From assembly GCF_017654315.1 (NCBI RefSeq), contig NZ_CP072203.1:4464001-4528000 (forward strand): 64,000 bases of DNA, read 5' to 3'. The position numbers and the translations under genes are program-made. This stretch comes from Gordonia polyisoprenivorans (GTDB taxonomy: Bacteria; Actinomycetota; Actinomycetes; Mycobacteriales; Mycobacteriaceae). A model generated the notes under the pieces. It was not told the origin of the DNA. It did no database searches and saw only the letters and a program-made list of their open reading frames with translations. How positions within the stretch are numbered: position 1 is the stretch's first letter; each line of letters begins with the position of its first letter. Positions 52,211 to 61,469 of the stretch are shown piece after piece.

Positions 52211-52711
52211 ATGACCCCGCCCGCGCAGGTGCCGTCGCCGCCCGACGCGCACATCCATCCGGGAACCGACCGGTCGACGCTGTACATGTCGCTGCTGATG
52301 ACGCCCGACCTCGCGAACTTCGCCGGCAACGTGCACGGCGGCGCCCTGCTCAAACTGCTCGATCAGGTCGCCTACGCGTGCGCGAGCCGCTACTCGCGCC
52401 ACTATGCGGTCACCCTGTCGGTGGACCGCGTCATCTTCCGGGAGCCGATCCGGGTCGGTGAACTACTGATCCTGTCGGCGTCCATCAATTGCACCGGTCG
52501 GACGTCGATGGAGGTCGGTATCCGGGTCGAGACCGAGTCGATCCAGACCGGCGAGCGCCGGCACACCAACAGCTGCTATTTCACGATGGTCGCGATGGAC
52601 GACGACGGTCGTCCGTGCGCGGTACCGCAGCTGGTCCCGGAGAACGACGTGCAGCGCCGACGGTTCACCGAGGCGCAGCAACGACGCGAGGCGCTGCGCT
52701 CGGCCACGTGA
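52211..52711 (+). CDS. Hotdog-fold acyl-CoA thioesterase (YciA/ACOT-like)
   Basis: 166 aa. The hotdog core includes MTPDLANFAGNVHGGALLKLLDQVAYACASRYSRHYAVTLSVDRVIFREPIRVGELLIL, recognisable from the N-H-G-G-x-L-L-K-x-x-D motif with its catalytic Asp. TSMEVGIRVETESIQTGERRHTNSCYFTMVAMD follows. YciA and ACOT enzymes hydrolyse medium- to long-chain acyl-CoA. There is no partner gene on the same strand. Confidence 0.92.
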   Translation: MTPPAQVPSPPDAHIHPGTDRSTLYMSLLMTPDLANFAGNVHGGALLKLLDQVAYACASRYSRHYAVTLSVDRVIFREPIRVGELLILSASINCTGRTSMEVGIRVETESIQTGERRHTNSCYFTMVAMDDDGRPCAVPQLVPENDVQRRRFTEAQQRREALRSAT

Positions 52712-52726
52712 GCCGTCCGCACGCAG

Positions 52727-53167
52727 TCAGCTCTCGGTGGACTCCCCTGCCGCACCGCCGCGATCCTCGTCCTCGCTGCCGCTGTTGTCGGCGGCGATCG
52801 CCGAACCGCCGAGCGCGCTGACCGCGATGCCGTAGGGCAGGAACCGCACCCGGCGTCGGGGGTCGGTGTTGTGCTGGTTGGCGCGCAGGGCGTCGATCTC
52901 GGTGGCGAAGACCTGCTCCACCCGGGCATCGCCGCGTTCGTCGACGTCGAACACCGCCCAGACGCCTGCCCCGACCTCGCCCGCGGTGGGCGGTTCCGGC
53001 TTGGTGCGGCGGCCCGACGTGGCGTCGACGAAGGTCGAGAACACACTCGACGCCGCCGGTTCGGAGACGAAGCGCCCGAAGACCTGACGCAAGCCGTCGG
53101 CGGCCTCCCGGGCGAAGCGATCGAAGTCCTCGGGATCGAATCCGAAGTTCTCGTTGTGACCAGCCAT
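52727..53167 (-). CDS. Conserved hypothetical protein
   Basis: 146 aa, cytoplasmic, no known family recognised. The N-terminal half is helical and Phe/Asp-rich (NFGFDPEDFDRFAREAADGLRQVFGRF). The central part GVWAVFDVDERGDARVEQVFATEIDALRANQHNTDPRRRVRFLPYGI looks like a single alpha/beta domain, and the tail is acidic and disordered. It converges on the thioesterase gene with a 15-nt gap. I can say nothing firm about function. Confidence 0.75.
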   Translation of the reverse strand: MAGHNENFGFDPEDFDRFAREAADGLRQVFGRFVSEPAASSVFSTFVDATSGRRTKPEPPTAGEVGAGVWAVFDVDERGDARVEQVFATEIDALRANQHNTDPRRRVRFLPYGIAVSALGGSAIAADNSGSEDEDRGGAAGESTES

Positions 53168-53297
53168 CGTTGGGCCTTCCGTCGTGGCCTGTCGTCGGCA
53201 TCAGGCGCTGTGGTCTCCAGTGTGGCGAGCGGGTCGCGACTTCGCCACCGCGATCGATCCGATGACAGCGATGATCCGAGGACAGCGATCGGTCCGA

Positions 53298-53786
53298 TCA
53301 CCGAGTCCGGGGCAATCCCTCGTCGAGTTCGCGGAGCACGTCAAGGGTGGTGCGCAGCCGATCGAGGTCGACCGGCTCGGCCCCGGCCGCCGTCTGCGCC
53401 TGCAGCGCCGCGGACATCGTGTGAACCCAGAACTCGTGGAGCCGGGCGATGCTGGCGAGGGCAAGCTCGGTCGGATACAGCCGCACCGAGCGGCCATCGC
53501 CGGGATCGGGTTCCCGAACGATCATCGTCTTGTCCTCGAGGGAGCGCATGACGACGCTGAAGTTGCTGCGCTGCAGCCTCGTTGCGGTGGCACCCTGAGC
53601 CGGGGTGCCGCCGGGGTGGCGGTGCACCCACCGCATCACCGCGGCCTCGCTGCCGTTGAGTGGCACCACGCCGGACGGACCGTGCGGTCCGTGGGGCTCG
53701 ACCTCGCGTGCCACGCGCAGCACCACGTCGGCGATCTCGATGAGGAGTGCTGCCCGTGACCTCGGTGTGCGTTCGACACGCGCCAT
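53298..53786 (-). CDS. MarR-family repressor
   Basis: 162 aa winged-helix regulator: LNGSEAAVMRWVHRHPGGTPAQGATATRLQRSNFSVVMRSLEDKTMIVREPDPGDGRSVRLYPTELA, given in parts. Recognition helix LQRSNFSVVMRSLEDK and wing REPDPGDGRSVRLYPT are clear. Divergent from an MFS multidrug transporter with only 22 bp between start codons, so it very likely controls that transporter and itself from one site. Confidence 0.9.
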   Translation of the reverse strand: MARVERTPRSRAALLIEIADVVLRVAREVEPHGPHGPSGVVPLNGSEAAVMRWVHRHPGGTPAQGATATRLQRSNFSVVMRSLEDKTMIVREPDPGDGRSVRLYPTELALASIARLHEFWVHTMSAALQAQTAAGAEPVDLDRLRTTLDVLRELDEGLPRTR

Positions 53787-53808
53787 AAAGATATGTTCTC
53801 ATAACCAT
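53787..53808. promoter_or_regulatory. Compact shared promoter/operator of marR and the MFS gene
   Basis: Only 22 bp (AT-rich) separate the two start codons. It contains an imperfect inverted repeat with ATATG (53791-53795) and CATAT (53806-53810) arms. There is no room for Shine-Dalgarno sites on either side, so both mRNAs are probably leaderless and a bound MarR would cover both starts. Confidence 0.65.
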
Positions 53809-55056
53809 ATGCCGTCGACAACACCCGGGATCGCAGCCGAACACGGCGATGTCACCCGCTCCGGCGTCACTCGACCGGTTCTGCTGGTGCTGGCCCTGCT
53901 GTCGGCGGTGGCTCCGTTCGCCACCGACCTGTATCTGCCGGCCTTCCCGGAGATGACCGACGACCTGGGCACCGGGGCGACCGCAATCCAGTTGACGCTC
54001 ACCGCCTTTCTGATCGGCATCACCGCCGGCCAACTCGCCTTCGGTCCGCTTTCGGATCGGTTCGGCCGTCGGGGTCCGCTGCTGGCCGGGGCACTGCTGT
54101 GTGTGGCCTCCGGCGTGCTCGCCGCGCTCGCCCCCACTGTCGGTGTGCTCGTCGCCGCCCGGTTCCTGCAGGGATTCGGTGGAGCTGCGGGCATGGTGAT
54201 CGGCCGCGCGATCATCTCCGACCTCGCGACCGGACGCGCAGCCGCCCGGGCGTTCTCGCTGATGATGATCGTCGGCGGGGTGGCGCCGGTGCTCGCGCCG
54301 CTGCTCGGCGGGTTCCTAGTCGATCCGATCGGGTGGCGCGGAATCCTCGGGGTGGTCCTCGCGATCTCGGTCGTCATGCTCGTCTCGATCGCCTGCGTCA
54401 TCACCGAGACCCTGCCCCGAGATCGCCGGCTCGCACGCCGCCGCGCCGATCACCCGAGATCGACCCGCGAGTTGCGTCGGCTCGGATTCCTCGGCTACAG
54501 CGGCACTTTCGCGTTCTCCTTCGCGGTGATGATGGCCTACATCTCGGCGTCGCCGTTCGTCTATCAGGACATGATGGGACTCTCCAGCGGCGTGTACGGG
54601 CTGGCGTTCGGGGTCAACGCGGCGGGCCTGATGGCCGTCAGCGCGCTGGCCGCACGGTTGGTCGCCACCCGCGCTGTCCGCGGGCTCGTCGCCGTCGGGA
54701 TCACCGTGATGTCCACGGCCACCATCGGTTTCGCGCTGCTGGTGGTGACCGGCGCACCGCCGGCCTGGCTGGCGGTGCCGTTGTTCGTGATGGTCTCGAG
54801 CCTGGGCCTGGTCTTCGGCAACGCCACCGCCCTGGCCATGTCGTCGGTCGTCACCAACGCCGGCGCCGCATCGGCGGTACTGGGCGCCCTGCAGTTCGGG
54901 CTCGGTGCGCTGGTGTCACCCTTGGTGAGCGTCGCCGGGCCCGAGACCGCCAGCCCTCTCGCAATCGTCATGCTGGTCTGCGCGGCGATCGCGGTGTGTG
55001 CGTTCCTCGCCGCCGGCGCCGCCGAGTCGCCGCACGTGGTCGAACAGGCTGTGTGA
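53809..55056 (+). CDS. Bcr/CflA-type MFS drug transporter
   Basis: 415 aa, twelve helices. SAVAPFATDLYLPAFPEMTDDL in helix 1, FGPLSDRFGRRGPLL (motif A), RFLQGFGGAAGMVIGRAIISDL (motif B region) and GGVAPVLAPLLGGFLVD (motif C, antiporter) identify the DHA1 Bcr/CflA subfamily of multidrug exporters. The ATG at 53809 lies directly after the shared operator. Substrate unknown; sulfonamide or bicyclomycin resistance is known for relatives. Confidence 0.92.
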   Translation: MPSTTPGIAAEHGDVTRSGVTRPVLLVLALLSAVAPFATDLYLPAFPEMTDDLGTGATAIQLTLTAFLIGITAGQLAFGPLSDRFGRRGPLLAGALLCVASGVLAALAPTVGVLVAARFLQGFGGAAGMVIGRAIISDLATGRAAARAFSLMMIVGGVAPVLAPLLGGFLVDPIGWRGILGVVLAISVVMLVSIACVITETLPRDRRLARRRADHPRSTRELRRLGFLGYSGTFAFSFAVMMAYISASPFVYQDMMGLSSGVYGLAFGVNAAGLMAVSALAARLVATRAVRGLVAVGITVMSTATIGFALLVVTGAPPAWLAVPLFVMVSSLGLVFGNATALAMSSVVTNAGAASAVLGALQFGLGALVSPLVSVAGPETASPLAIVMLVCAAIAVCAFLAAGAAESPHVVEQAV

Positions 55057-55064
55057 GAAGAGGT

Positions 55065-55718
55065 TCAGACCAGTCCGGCGTCGTGGACGGCGATCGCCAC
55101 CTGTACACGATTGGCCGCCCCGAGTTTGGCGAAGATGTGTGAGATGTGCGCCTTGACGGTGGCCACACTCATGTAGAGCTCGGCGCCGATCTCGGCATTC
55201 GACGCTCCACTGGCCAACGCGATCGCCACTTCGCGTTCCCGCTCGGTCAGGCGCGCGATGCCCTCGCGCGCCTCGACCGACCCCGACCGCTGCCCGGAGT
55301 CGACGACCTGTTTGATGAGCGCCGCGGTCACCGAGGGACTCAGTGCGGGCTGCCCGTCGAGGACGTTGCCGATGGCCGCCACGATCTGCTGCGGTGGTGT
55401 GTCCTTCAACAGGAACCCGTCCGCACCGACCGCCAATGCCCGTACCACATAGTCGTCGGCGTCGAAGGTCGTCAGCACGATGACCGCGGGCGCCGGCTCG
55501 GCAGCCTTCAGGGCCGTGGTGGCCGCGATCCCGTCCATCACCGGCATCCGCAGATCCATCAACACCAGATCGACCGGGTCGCTGCGGTGCGCGTCGAGCG
55601 CCGCACTGCCGTTGGCCGCCTCCGCGGCTATCGACAAGCCCGGTTCGCCGCCGAGCAGCAACTTCAGTCCCGACCGCACCAACGGGTCGTCGTCGACGAT
55701 CATCACCCGTGCGATCAC
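55065..55718 (-). CDS. NarL/LuxR-type response regulator
   Basis: 217 aa. Receiver domain with the acidic pair DDD (9-11), phospho-acceptor Asp in VLMDLRMPVMDG, and Lys in LLKDTPPQQ. C-terminal LuxR HTH: LTEREREVAIALASGASNAEIGAELYMSVATVKAHISHIFAKL. It works with the sensor kinase 31 nt upstream. By analogy with similar loci, targets may include the divergent ABC exporter. Confidence 0.94.
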   Translation of the reverse strand: MIARVMIVDDDPLVRSGLKLLLGGEPGLSIAAEAANGSAALDAHRSDPVDLVLMDLRMPVMDGIAATTALKAAEPAPAVIVLTTFDADDYVVRALAVGADGFLLKDTPPQQIVAAIGNVLDGQPALSPSVTAALIKQVVDSGQRSGSVEAREGIARLTEREREVAIALASGASNAEIGAELYMSVATVKAHISHIFAKLGAANRVQVAIAVHDAGLV

Positions 55719-55749
55719 CGGCCACCTCCTCGAATCTCCGTCGCCCTGA

Positions 55750-56955
55750 TCATCGTGTTCTCGGGTCGTCTCTGTTCGGGTCGTCTCTGGTCGTCACGGC
55801 CGGCGGCAGCCAGACGTGCAGGATGAACATCCCGTCGTCGGTGCGGGTCGTCGAGTACCGGCCACCGCTCAACTCCACACGCTCGCCCAACCCGATCAGC
55901 CCCAGACCCGACGGCGGCAGCGCCGGTGACCGGTCGCCGATCGGCAGCGGATTGGCCACCAGCAGATCGATCCCACCCGAGCGTCCGGGTTCGATGCGCA
56001 CGGTCACCGCCGACGCCGGTGCATGCTTGCGCGCGTTGGTCAAACCCTCCTGCAGACAGCGATACAGGGTCCGTGCGGTGGTGGCCGCGACCGTCTGCAG
56101 GTCGTCGGTGCGCACATAGCTCACCCGCATGCCCGCCGCCCGGCTCTGCTCGACGAGGTTGTCCACGTCGTCGCGGCCGGCCTGCGGCTGTTCCGGGTCG
56201 GCATCGCCGGGTCCCTCGCGCAGCACCCCGAGTACCTCACGCAATTCGGTGAGGGCCAGTCGCGAGTTCTCCTCGATCGTCGACGCGGTGTCTTGTACCT
56301 GCTCCGGCGTCAGGTCGGCGCGGTAGGCCAACGCCCCGGCATACATGCTCACCGTCGAGATTCGATGCGCCAGAACGTCATGCATCTCCCGTGCGATCCG
56401 CGCCCGTTCGACCGAGCGGGCCTGGGCGATCTTCGCCTGCTGCTCCTGCTCGGCCAGCATGGCCCGCGAGCGCCAACTCGCGAGCAGTTCGCGCCGCGAC
56501 CCGATGTACATGCCCCACGCGACCAGTACCGCGGTGATCGCGACGATGAACGAGTATCGCACCAACGGTGATTCACCCGGATCGGGTCGATAGACGAACT
56601 CATCGGCGACCGCACTGCACACGATTCCCAGCACGATCTGCGGCGCTATCTCACGCCAGCGCCGCCGGGTGGACAACGAGACCATCGCCAACGCCCCGGC
56701 TCCCGAGGAACTGACCGACACCGTGGCGGCCAGGTTGGTCAAGGTACAGACCAGGACCGGATGGGTTCGGCGCCACCAGGTCGCGACGAAGCACACCACA
56801 CCGAGGGCCAGATCGAGGATCAGCCACCAGATCACGTGAGCGCCCACGTGATCGGTGCGTCCGATCATCGCCACCGCGGAGATCGCCAGCATCAGCAGCA
56901 GACGCCACGTATGGCTCCACCAATTCAGCGGCGGCTGATACTCCTCGGGACGCAC
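55750..56955 (-). CDS. Sensor histidine kinase, HisKA_3 (NarX/DesK-like)
   Basis: 401 aa. Five to six N-terminal transmembrane helices (to about 155), then a coiled coil and a HisKA_3 dimerisation helix ARIAREMHDVLAHRISTVSMYAGAL with the phospho-His in REMHDVLAH. The ATPase domain has LQEGLTNARKHAPAS (N box) and SGLGLIGLGERVELSGG (G boxes). It is not a separate periplasmic sensor type, so membrane state or a membrane ligand is a likely signal. Upstream and divergent to an ABC exporter, as in antibiotic-sensing loci. Confidence 0.94.
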   Translation of the reverse strand: MRPEEYQPPLNWWSHTWRLLLMLAISAVAMIGRTDHVGAHVIWWLILDLALGVVCFVATWWRRTHPVLVCTLTNLAATVSVSSSGAGALAMVSLSTRRRWREIAPQIVLGIVCSAVADEFVYRPDPGESPLVRYSFIVAITAVLVAWGMYIGSRRELLASWRSRAMLAEQEQQAKIAQARSVERARIAREMHDVLAHRISTVSMYAGALAYRADLTPEQVQDTASTIEENSRLALTELREVLGVLREGPGDADPEQPQAGRDDVDNLVEQSRAAGMRVSYVRTDDLQTVAATTARTLYRCLQEGLTNARKHAPASAVTVRIEPGRSGGIDLLVANPLPIGDRSPALPPSGLGLIGLGERVELSGGRYSTTRTDDGMFILHVWLPPAVTTRDDPNRDDPRTR

Positions 56956-57079
56956 CCCCTCACCGTAGTGGGGGTGATCCCCGAGCCGCCTGCACCCGAC
57001 GGCCAGGCGGTGTCAGACTTTCGTCGTAGATCGGGTCCATCCTCGCGCCCGATGTGCGCACCCACCTGGTGCGGCGACG

Positions 57080-58000
57080 ATGGTCTCCATGATCACAGTG
57101 GAGAACCTCAGCAAGCGCTACGGCGAGTACGTCGCCGTCGACAACGTGTCGTTCGCGTGCCGCCCGGGGCAGGTGACCGGCTTCCTCGGCCCGAACGGGG
57201 CGGGCAAGTCCACCACCATGCGGGTGATGACCGGACTGACCCCGGCGACGTCGGGCTCGGTGACGATCGACGGGCAGGCCTATCGCAACATCCCCAATCC
57301 CGCGGCCGAGGTCGGCGTACTCCTCGACGCGTCCGCACAGCACGCCGGGCGTACCGGTGAGGAGATCCTGCGCCTGACCGCGATGACCATCGGGGTGCCC
57401 CGCACCCGGGTCGACGAGATGCTCGAACTGGTCAGCCTGACACCACAGGAGGCCGGCCGCCGGGTCCGCAACTACTCCCTCGGCATGCGGCAGCGACTCG
57501 GAATCGCCAACGCGCTCATGGGCGATCCGCGGGTGCTGATCCTCGACGAACCCGCCAACGGCCTCGACCCGGCCGGCATCCACTGGATGCGCAGCCTGCT
57601 GCGCGGCTACGCAGATCGTGGCGGCACCGTGCTGCTGTCCTCGCATCTGCTGCACGAGATCGAGATCGTCGCCGACGACCTCGTCGTCATCGGCAACGGA
57701 CGCATCGTCGCCCAGGGCACCAAGGCCGAATTGCTCGCCGGCACCGGGACCACGGTGCGCTCGCTCGACGACCGGGCCCTCGCCGACGCGCTCGACGCCT
57801 CCGGCATCGGTGCGCAGCCGCAGTCCGGTGGCGGACTGACCACCGACGCCGACCCCGAGCAGGTGGGACGGATCGCCGCGGCGAACGCCATCGTGCTCAC
57901 CGAATTGCGCGCCGGCGACGGCGCCAAGCTCGAGGAGATGTTCCTCGAACTGACCGCCTCCACCCAACGCGAACAACCGATGACCGCAGGAGCATTCTGA
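57080..58000 (+). CDS. ABC exporter ATP-binding protein
   Basis: 306 aa. Walker A GPNGAGKSTTMRVMTGL, signature NYSLGMRQRLGIANAL (S-L-G-M-R-Q variant), Walker B VLILDEPANGLDPAGI and H-loop LLSSHLLHEIE. This is the DrrA/NatA-type export ATPase with a C-terminal domain of about 85 residues. The permease starts within its stop codon (TGATG). Divergent from the two-component system 124 nt away, which probably regulates it. A second start at 57089 is possible. Confidence 0.94.
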   Translation: MVSMITVENLSKRYGEYVAVDNVSFACRPGQVTGFLGPNGAGKSTTMRVMTGLTPATSGSVTIDGQAYRNIPNPAAEVGVLLDASAQHAGRTGEEILRLTAMTIGVPRTRVDEMLELVSLTPQEAGRRVRNYSLGMRQRLGIANALMGDPRVLILDEPANGLDPAGIHWMRSLLRGYADRGGTVLLSSHLLHEIEIVADDLVVIGNGRIVAQGTKAELLAGTGTTVRSLDDRALADALDASGIGAQPQSGGGLTTDADPEQVGRIAAANAIVLTELRAGDGAKLEEMFLELTASTQREQPMTAGAF

Positions 58001-58794
58001 TGACCACCCTCGCCGCTGCCCCGGCCGCGCCGACGCGCACCGCAGGCATTCCGATGACCCGCCTGGTCCGGGTCGAACTCCGCAAACTCGTCGACACCCG
58101 CGCCGGATTCTGGCTGGCCGCCTCCATCGGCCTGCTGTCGGTGGTTGTCGTGGTGGCGATGCTGATCGCCAACCGCAACAGTCTCACCAACCTCACCTTC
58201 GGCCAGTTCTTCGGCATGATGAACATTCCGCTGGGCATCATCCTGCCGGTGATGGCGATCCTGTTGGTCACCGGTGAATGGAGTCAGCGCTCGGCATTGA
58301 CGACGTTCACGATGGAACCGCGTCGTGAACGGATCATCGTCGCGAAACTGCTGACGGCGCTGATCGCCTCGGTGATCGCCGTCGGCCTCGCCCTCGTGCT
58401 CGGGGCCGTGGGCAACGTGATCGCCGGTCTCGCTTTCGCCGATCCGGCCGGAGCATGGTCGTTCACCGCCGCGGGACTGGTGAACTCCTTTGTGCTGCAA
58501 CTGTTCGGGCTGCTCCTCGGATTCGGCTTCGCCGCGCTGATCCTGAATACGCCCGGCGCGATCGTCGCCTACTTCGTGCTGCCGACCACGCTGACCCTCG
58601 TCAGTCAGCTGGTGCCGTGGTTCCATGACCATCTCGGAGCCTGGGTCGACCCCGGAATGACCAACGCGCCCTTCCAGTCCGAGCAGTGGGCGAGCGGCGG
58701 CGAATGGGCCAAGCTCGTCGTCTCCGGAATCGTGTGGATCGGTATCCCGCTGTTCTTCGGGGTGCTTCGCATCCTGCGCGGTGAGGTGAAGTAG
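58000..58794 (+). CDS. ABC-2-type exporter membrane subunit
   Basis: 264 aa with six transmembrane helices: VELRKLVDTRAGFWLAASIGLL at the first, then PLGIILPVMAILLVTGEWSQRSALTTFTMEPRRERII, which contains the E-W-S-Q-R-S/T motif typical of ABC-2 bacitracin-like exporters. The rest are Gly/Ala-rich helices. It partners the ATPase upstream by 1-nt overlap (TGATG). Function: export of an unknown lipid, peptide or drug. Confidence 0.92.
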   Translation: MTTLAAAPAAPTRTAGIPMTRLVRVELRKLVDTRAGFWLAASIGLLSVVVVVAMLIANRNSLTNLTFGQFFGMMNIPLGIILPVMAILLVTGEWSQRSALTTFTMEPRRERIIVAKLLTALIASVIAVGLALVLGAVGNVIAGLAFADPAGAWSFTAAGLVNSFVLQLFGLLLGFGFAALILNTPGAIVAYFVLPTTLTLVSQLVPWFHDHLGAWVDPGMTNAPFQSEQWASGGEWAKLVVSGIVWIGIPLFFGVLRILRGEVK

Positions 58795-58889
58795 CCACCG
58801 ACGACGGTGGGCGCCTCAACAGCGAATTGACAGCCAATTCCACACAATCCTCTCGGATTGCTCTCAGTGATCTTGGGCAACGTGGTCTG

Positions 58890-60332
58890 GTGACCACAGA
58901 TCGCCATCCCGACAACCACGTTCCGGGCGAGAGCACCCCAGAGACGCCCACCTCGCCGGTGAGCCCGCCACCGCATGTGCCCGCCGGCGCAACCCACCCG
59001 TACGGCCAACCCGCCGGAGGGTGGGGCCCGACGCCCGGCTACACCCCACCTCCGACCGGCCCGTATGCGACCGGAGGATACGACCCGTCCGGGCACCCCG
59101 GTGGCCACTACCCCACGGGCCCCTCCACCACCGCACCGATACCCACCGGCCCGATGCCCGCCGGAGCCACCGCACGCCGGTCGTCGATGAAACCGATCAT
59201 CGCGACGGCGGTCATCGCGGGATTGCTCGGTGGCGCAGTCGCTCTCGGCGGCAGCGCGCTCGTCGACCACAGCACGTCGGCGGCACCGCAGCTCGCCACA
59301 CCGGCCGCGACGACGGCTGCCCCCGCCCAGCCGGGCTCCATCACCTACGCTGCGCAGGCGACGTCGAAGTTCACCGCCGACATCGAGGTCGCCGGCAGCC
59401 AGGGCACCGCGGTCGGCAGTGGCATCGTGCTCTCCCCCGACGGCTACATCCTGACCAACAACCACGTGATCGCCGGAGCCGGCGGCACCTCGGCGATCCA
59501 GGTCACCACCGCCGACCAGAAGACCTACCAGGCCTCGGTCGTGGGTACCTCACCGTCCTACGACCTGGCGGTGATCAAGTTGCAGAACGCGTCCGGGCTG
59601 ACCCCGGCAACACTCGGCAATTCCGACGGCCTGCAGGTCGGGCAGCAGGTGGTCGCGGTCGGCAGCCCGGAGAACCTGTCCAACACGGTGACCTCCGGCA
59701 TCATCAGCAATCTCTCGCGCACCGTGACCGCGGGCGACGAGCAGGGTTCGCAGGTCGCGGTCTACAACGGACTCCAGACCGACACCCCGATCAATCCTGG
59801 CAACTCCGGTGGGCCGCTGGTCAATCTGTCCGGTCAGGTGATCGGGGTGAACTCGGCGGTCGACACCGGCCAGGCATCCCAGGGTGGCGTCCAGGCCTTC
59901 GGTCTCGGCTTCGCCATCCCCATCAACACGGCTCGGCGCGTCGCCAACGAGTTGCTCGACGACGGCCACGCGACCAAGCCCGTGCTGGGGGTGACCGGTT
60001 CGCTGGCCGAAACCAATGCCGCCGACGTCGAGGGCGCCCAGGTGACCGCGGTGAGCGGGGACGGTGCGGCCGCGGCCGCCGGCATCAAGTCCGGTGACGT
60101 GATCACCAAGGTGGGCGATCAGCGCGTGACGAGCTACGCCGACCTGATGGCCCAGATCCTCACCCACGAACCCGGCTCGTCGGTGCCCATCACCGTGTCC
60201 AGCGGCGGCCAGGAGCACACGGTCACGGTCAAGCTCGGCAGCGCCGTGGACAACACACAGACCACGGTGCCCAGCACCGGCAACGGCAACGGCGGCAATG
60301 GGGGCGGCACGGGAGGCCTGCCCTTCCCCTGA
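58890..60332 (+). CDS. HtrA/PepD-like membrane-anchored serine protease
   Basis: About 480 aa. A Pro/Gly/Tyr-rich cytoplasmic region (about 1-90) precedes a transmembrane helix (KPIIATAVIAGLLGGAVALGG), then a trypsin-like domain with all three catalytic residues: His in LTNNHVIAGA, Asp in SYDLAVIKL, Ser in PGNSGGPLV. A C-terminal PDZ domain (KPVLGVTGSLAETNAADVEGAQVT, KVGDQRVTSYADL) and a Gly/Asn-rich tail complete it. The GTG at 58890 was chosen; TTG at 58827 would extend it. A role in extracytoplasmic protein quality control. Confidence 0.93.
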   Translation: MTTDRHPDNHVPGESTPETPTSPVSPPPHVPAGATHPYGQPAGGWGPTPGYTPPPTGPYATGGYDPSGHPGGHYPTGPSTTAPIPTGPMPAGATARRSSMKPIIATAVIAGLLGGAVALGGSALVDHSTSAAPQLATPAATTAAPAQPGSITYAAQATSKFTADIEVAGSQGTAVGSGIVLSPDGYILTNNHVIAGAGGTSAIQVTTADQKTYQASVVGTSPSYDLAVIKLQNASGLTPATLGNSDGLQVGQQVVAVGSPENLSNTVTSGIISNLSRTVTAGDEQGSQVAVYNGLQTDTPINPGNSGGPLVNLSGQVIGVNSAVDTGQASQGGVQAFGLGFAIPINTARRVANELLDDGHATKPVLGVTGSLAETNAADVEGAQVTAVSGDGAAAAAGIKSGDVITKVGDQRVTSYADLMAQILTHEPGSSVPITVSSGGQEHTVTVKLGSAVDNTQTTVPSTGNGNGGNGGGTGGLPFP

Positions 60333-60398
60333 TGTCCGCACGTCCGATCCGGCGGCCTGCCGTGCACGACAGTGGGTCCGGGTGATCAGATGGTCGGC

Positions 60399-61469
60399 AT
60401 GAACACCAGCGACACCGGGGACTCACTGTCCTCCGAGATTGCCGCACTGGCCACCGACGCGGCGCGCCTGGCCGAGCAGCTGGGCGCCGCCTCGGAATCC
60501 GGGGACGCGCTGCGGCTGCAGATGGCCGATGACGCGATACGCCGCGCACGTCGGGATCTCACCGTCGCCGACGCCGCGCTCGCCGCCTCACCCGCCCGCG
60601 CAGGGGGTCGTCGCGAGACGGTCCGACTCGTCGTCAACGCGGCCCGAGTCCTGCTGCGGCGCACCACCGACGAGGTGGCGCGCGCGTTGCGGACCCGACC
60701 GCACGCGGTGCTGATCCGCGTGGTCATCACCCTCGCGATCAGCCTGTCGCTGGTGGTCGTCTATCGATCGGTGGGATGGGCGACCTACGAGAAGGCCGGG
60801 TCGTTGACCCTGTATGTCTTCGGTGGCGTCGTCGGGAGTGTGGTGTGCACCAACGCCCTGTGCTTCGACGCCGCGCGGGTGTGGACCGACATCCGGGCCG
60901 GTGAACGTCTGTGGCGAATCCTGGTCGCCAAGAACCTGATGATCGTGATCGGGGTCGCGATCGCGGCCGTACCCATCCTCGCCTACCTCGCCGTCACCAC
61001 CGATCTCGACCTCGCGGCGATGATCGACCAGTTCGTCGTCATGGTGCTCGTCTGGCTCGGCGTGGGCAACGTGCTCTCCGTGGTGGCGCCTCTGCGACAC
61101 GAATCGCTCTCGGCGCGGCTTCGCGACGGCACGTGGCGTCCGTATCTGGTGTCGTTCGGCATCTCCTACGTCGTCGGGCTCACGGTGAATCTGATGATCT
61201 ACTGGCGCCTGTGGGCACGCCAGCTGGCGTCGGAATCGCTGACCGCCCCGTCCTGGACCCTGCAGTTGCTGCTGCTGGCCAGCGGTGCGCTGCTGTGGAT
61301 TTCGTTGACCGTGATCGCGGTGTCGGTGGCCGGCCTCGCACCGGTGCGCGTGATGCTGTTGCGTGAGGTGCTCGCCACCCCCGCCGCCGATCAGGTACGG
61401 GCGGGCGCCGATCGTAGGACGAAGGCGGTCGCCGCGTCGACGACGACGTCGAGCTCCGACCCCAGATGA
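60399..61469 (+). CDS. Polytopic membrane protein of unknown function
   Basis: 356 aa. The N-terminal 90 residues are a soluble Ala/Arg-rich helix region (SSEIAALATDAARLAEQLGAA). Then about six transmembrane helices run from 112 to 330 (VLIRVVITLAISLSLVVVYR, SLTLYVFGGVVGSVVCTNALC, LMIVIGVAIAAVPILAYLA, QFVVMVLVWLGVGNVLSVVA and others). It resembles unclassified ABC-2-like or transporter-like proteins, but no motif decides. The 3' end overlaps the convergent TetR gene by 79 nt. Confidence 0.78.
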   Translation: MNTSDTGDSLSSEIAALATDAARLAEQLGAASESGDALRLQMADDAIRRARRDLTVADAALAASPARAGGRRETVRLVVNAARVLLRRTTDEVARALRTRPHAVLIRVVITLAISLSLVVVYRSVGWATYEKAGSLTLYVFGGVVGSVVCTNALCFDAARVWTDIRAGERLWRILVAKNLMIVIGVAIAAVPILAYLAVTTDLDLAAMIDQFVVMVLVWLGVGNVLSVVAPLRHESLSARLRDGTWRPYLVSFGISYVVGLTVNLMIYWRLWARQLASESLTAPSWTLQLLLLASGALLWISLTVIAVSVAGLAPVRVMLLREVLATPAADQVRAGADRRTKAVAASTTTSSSDPR

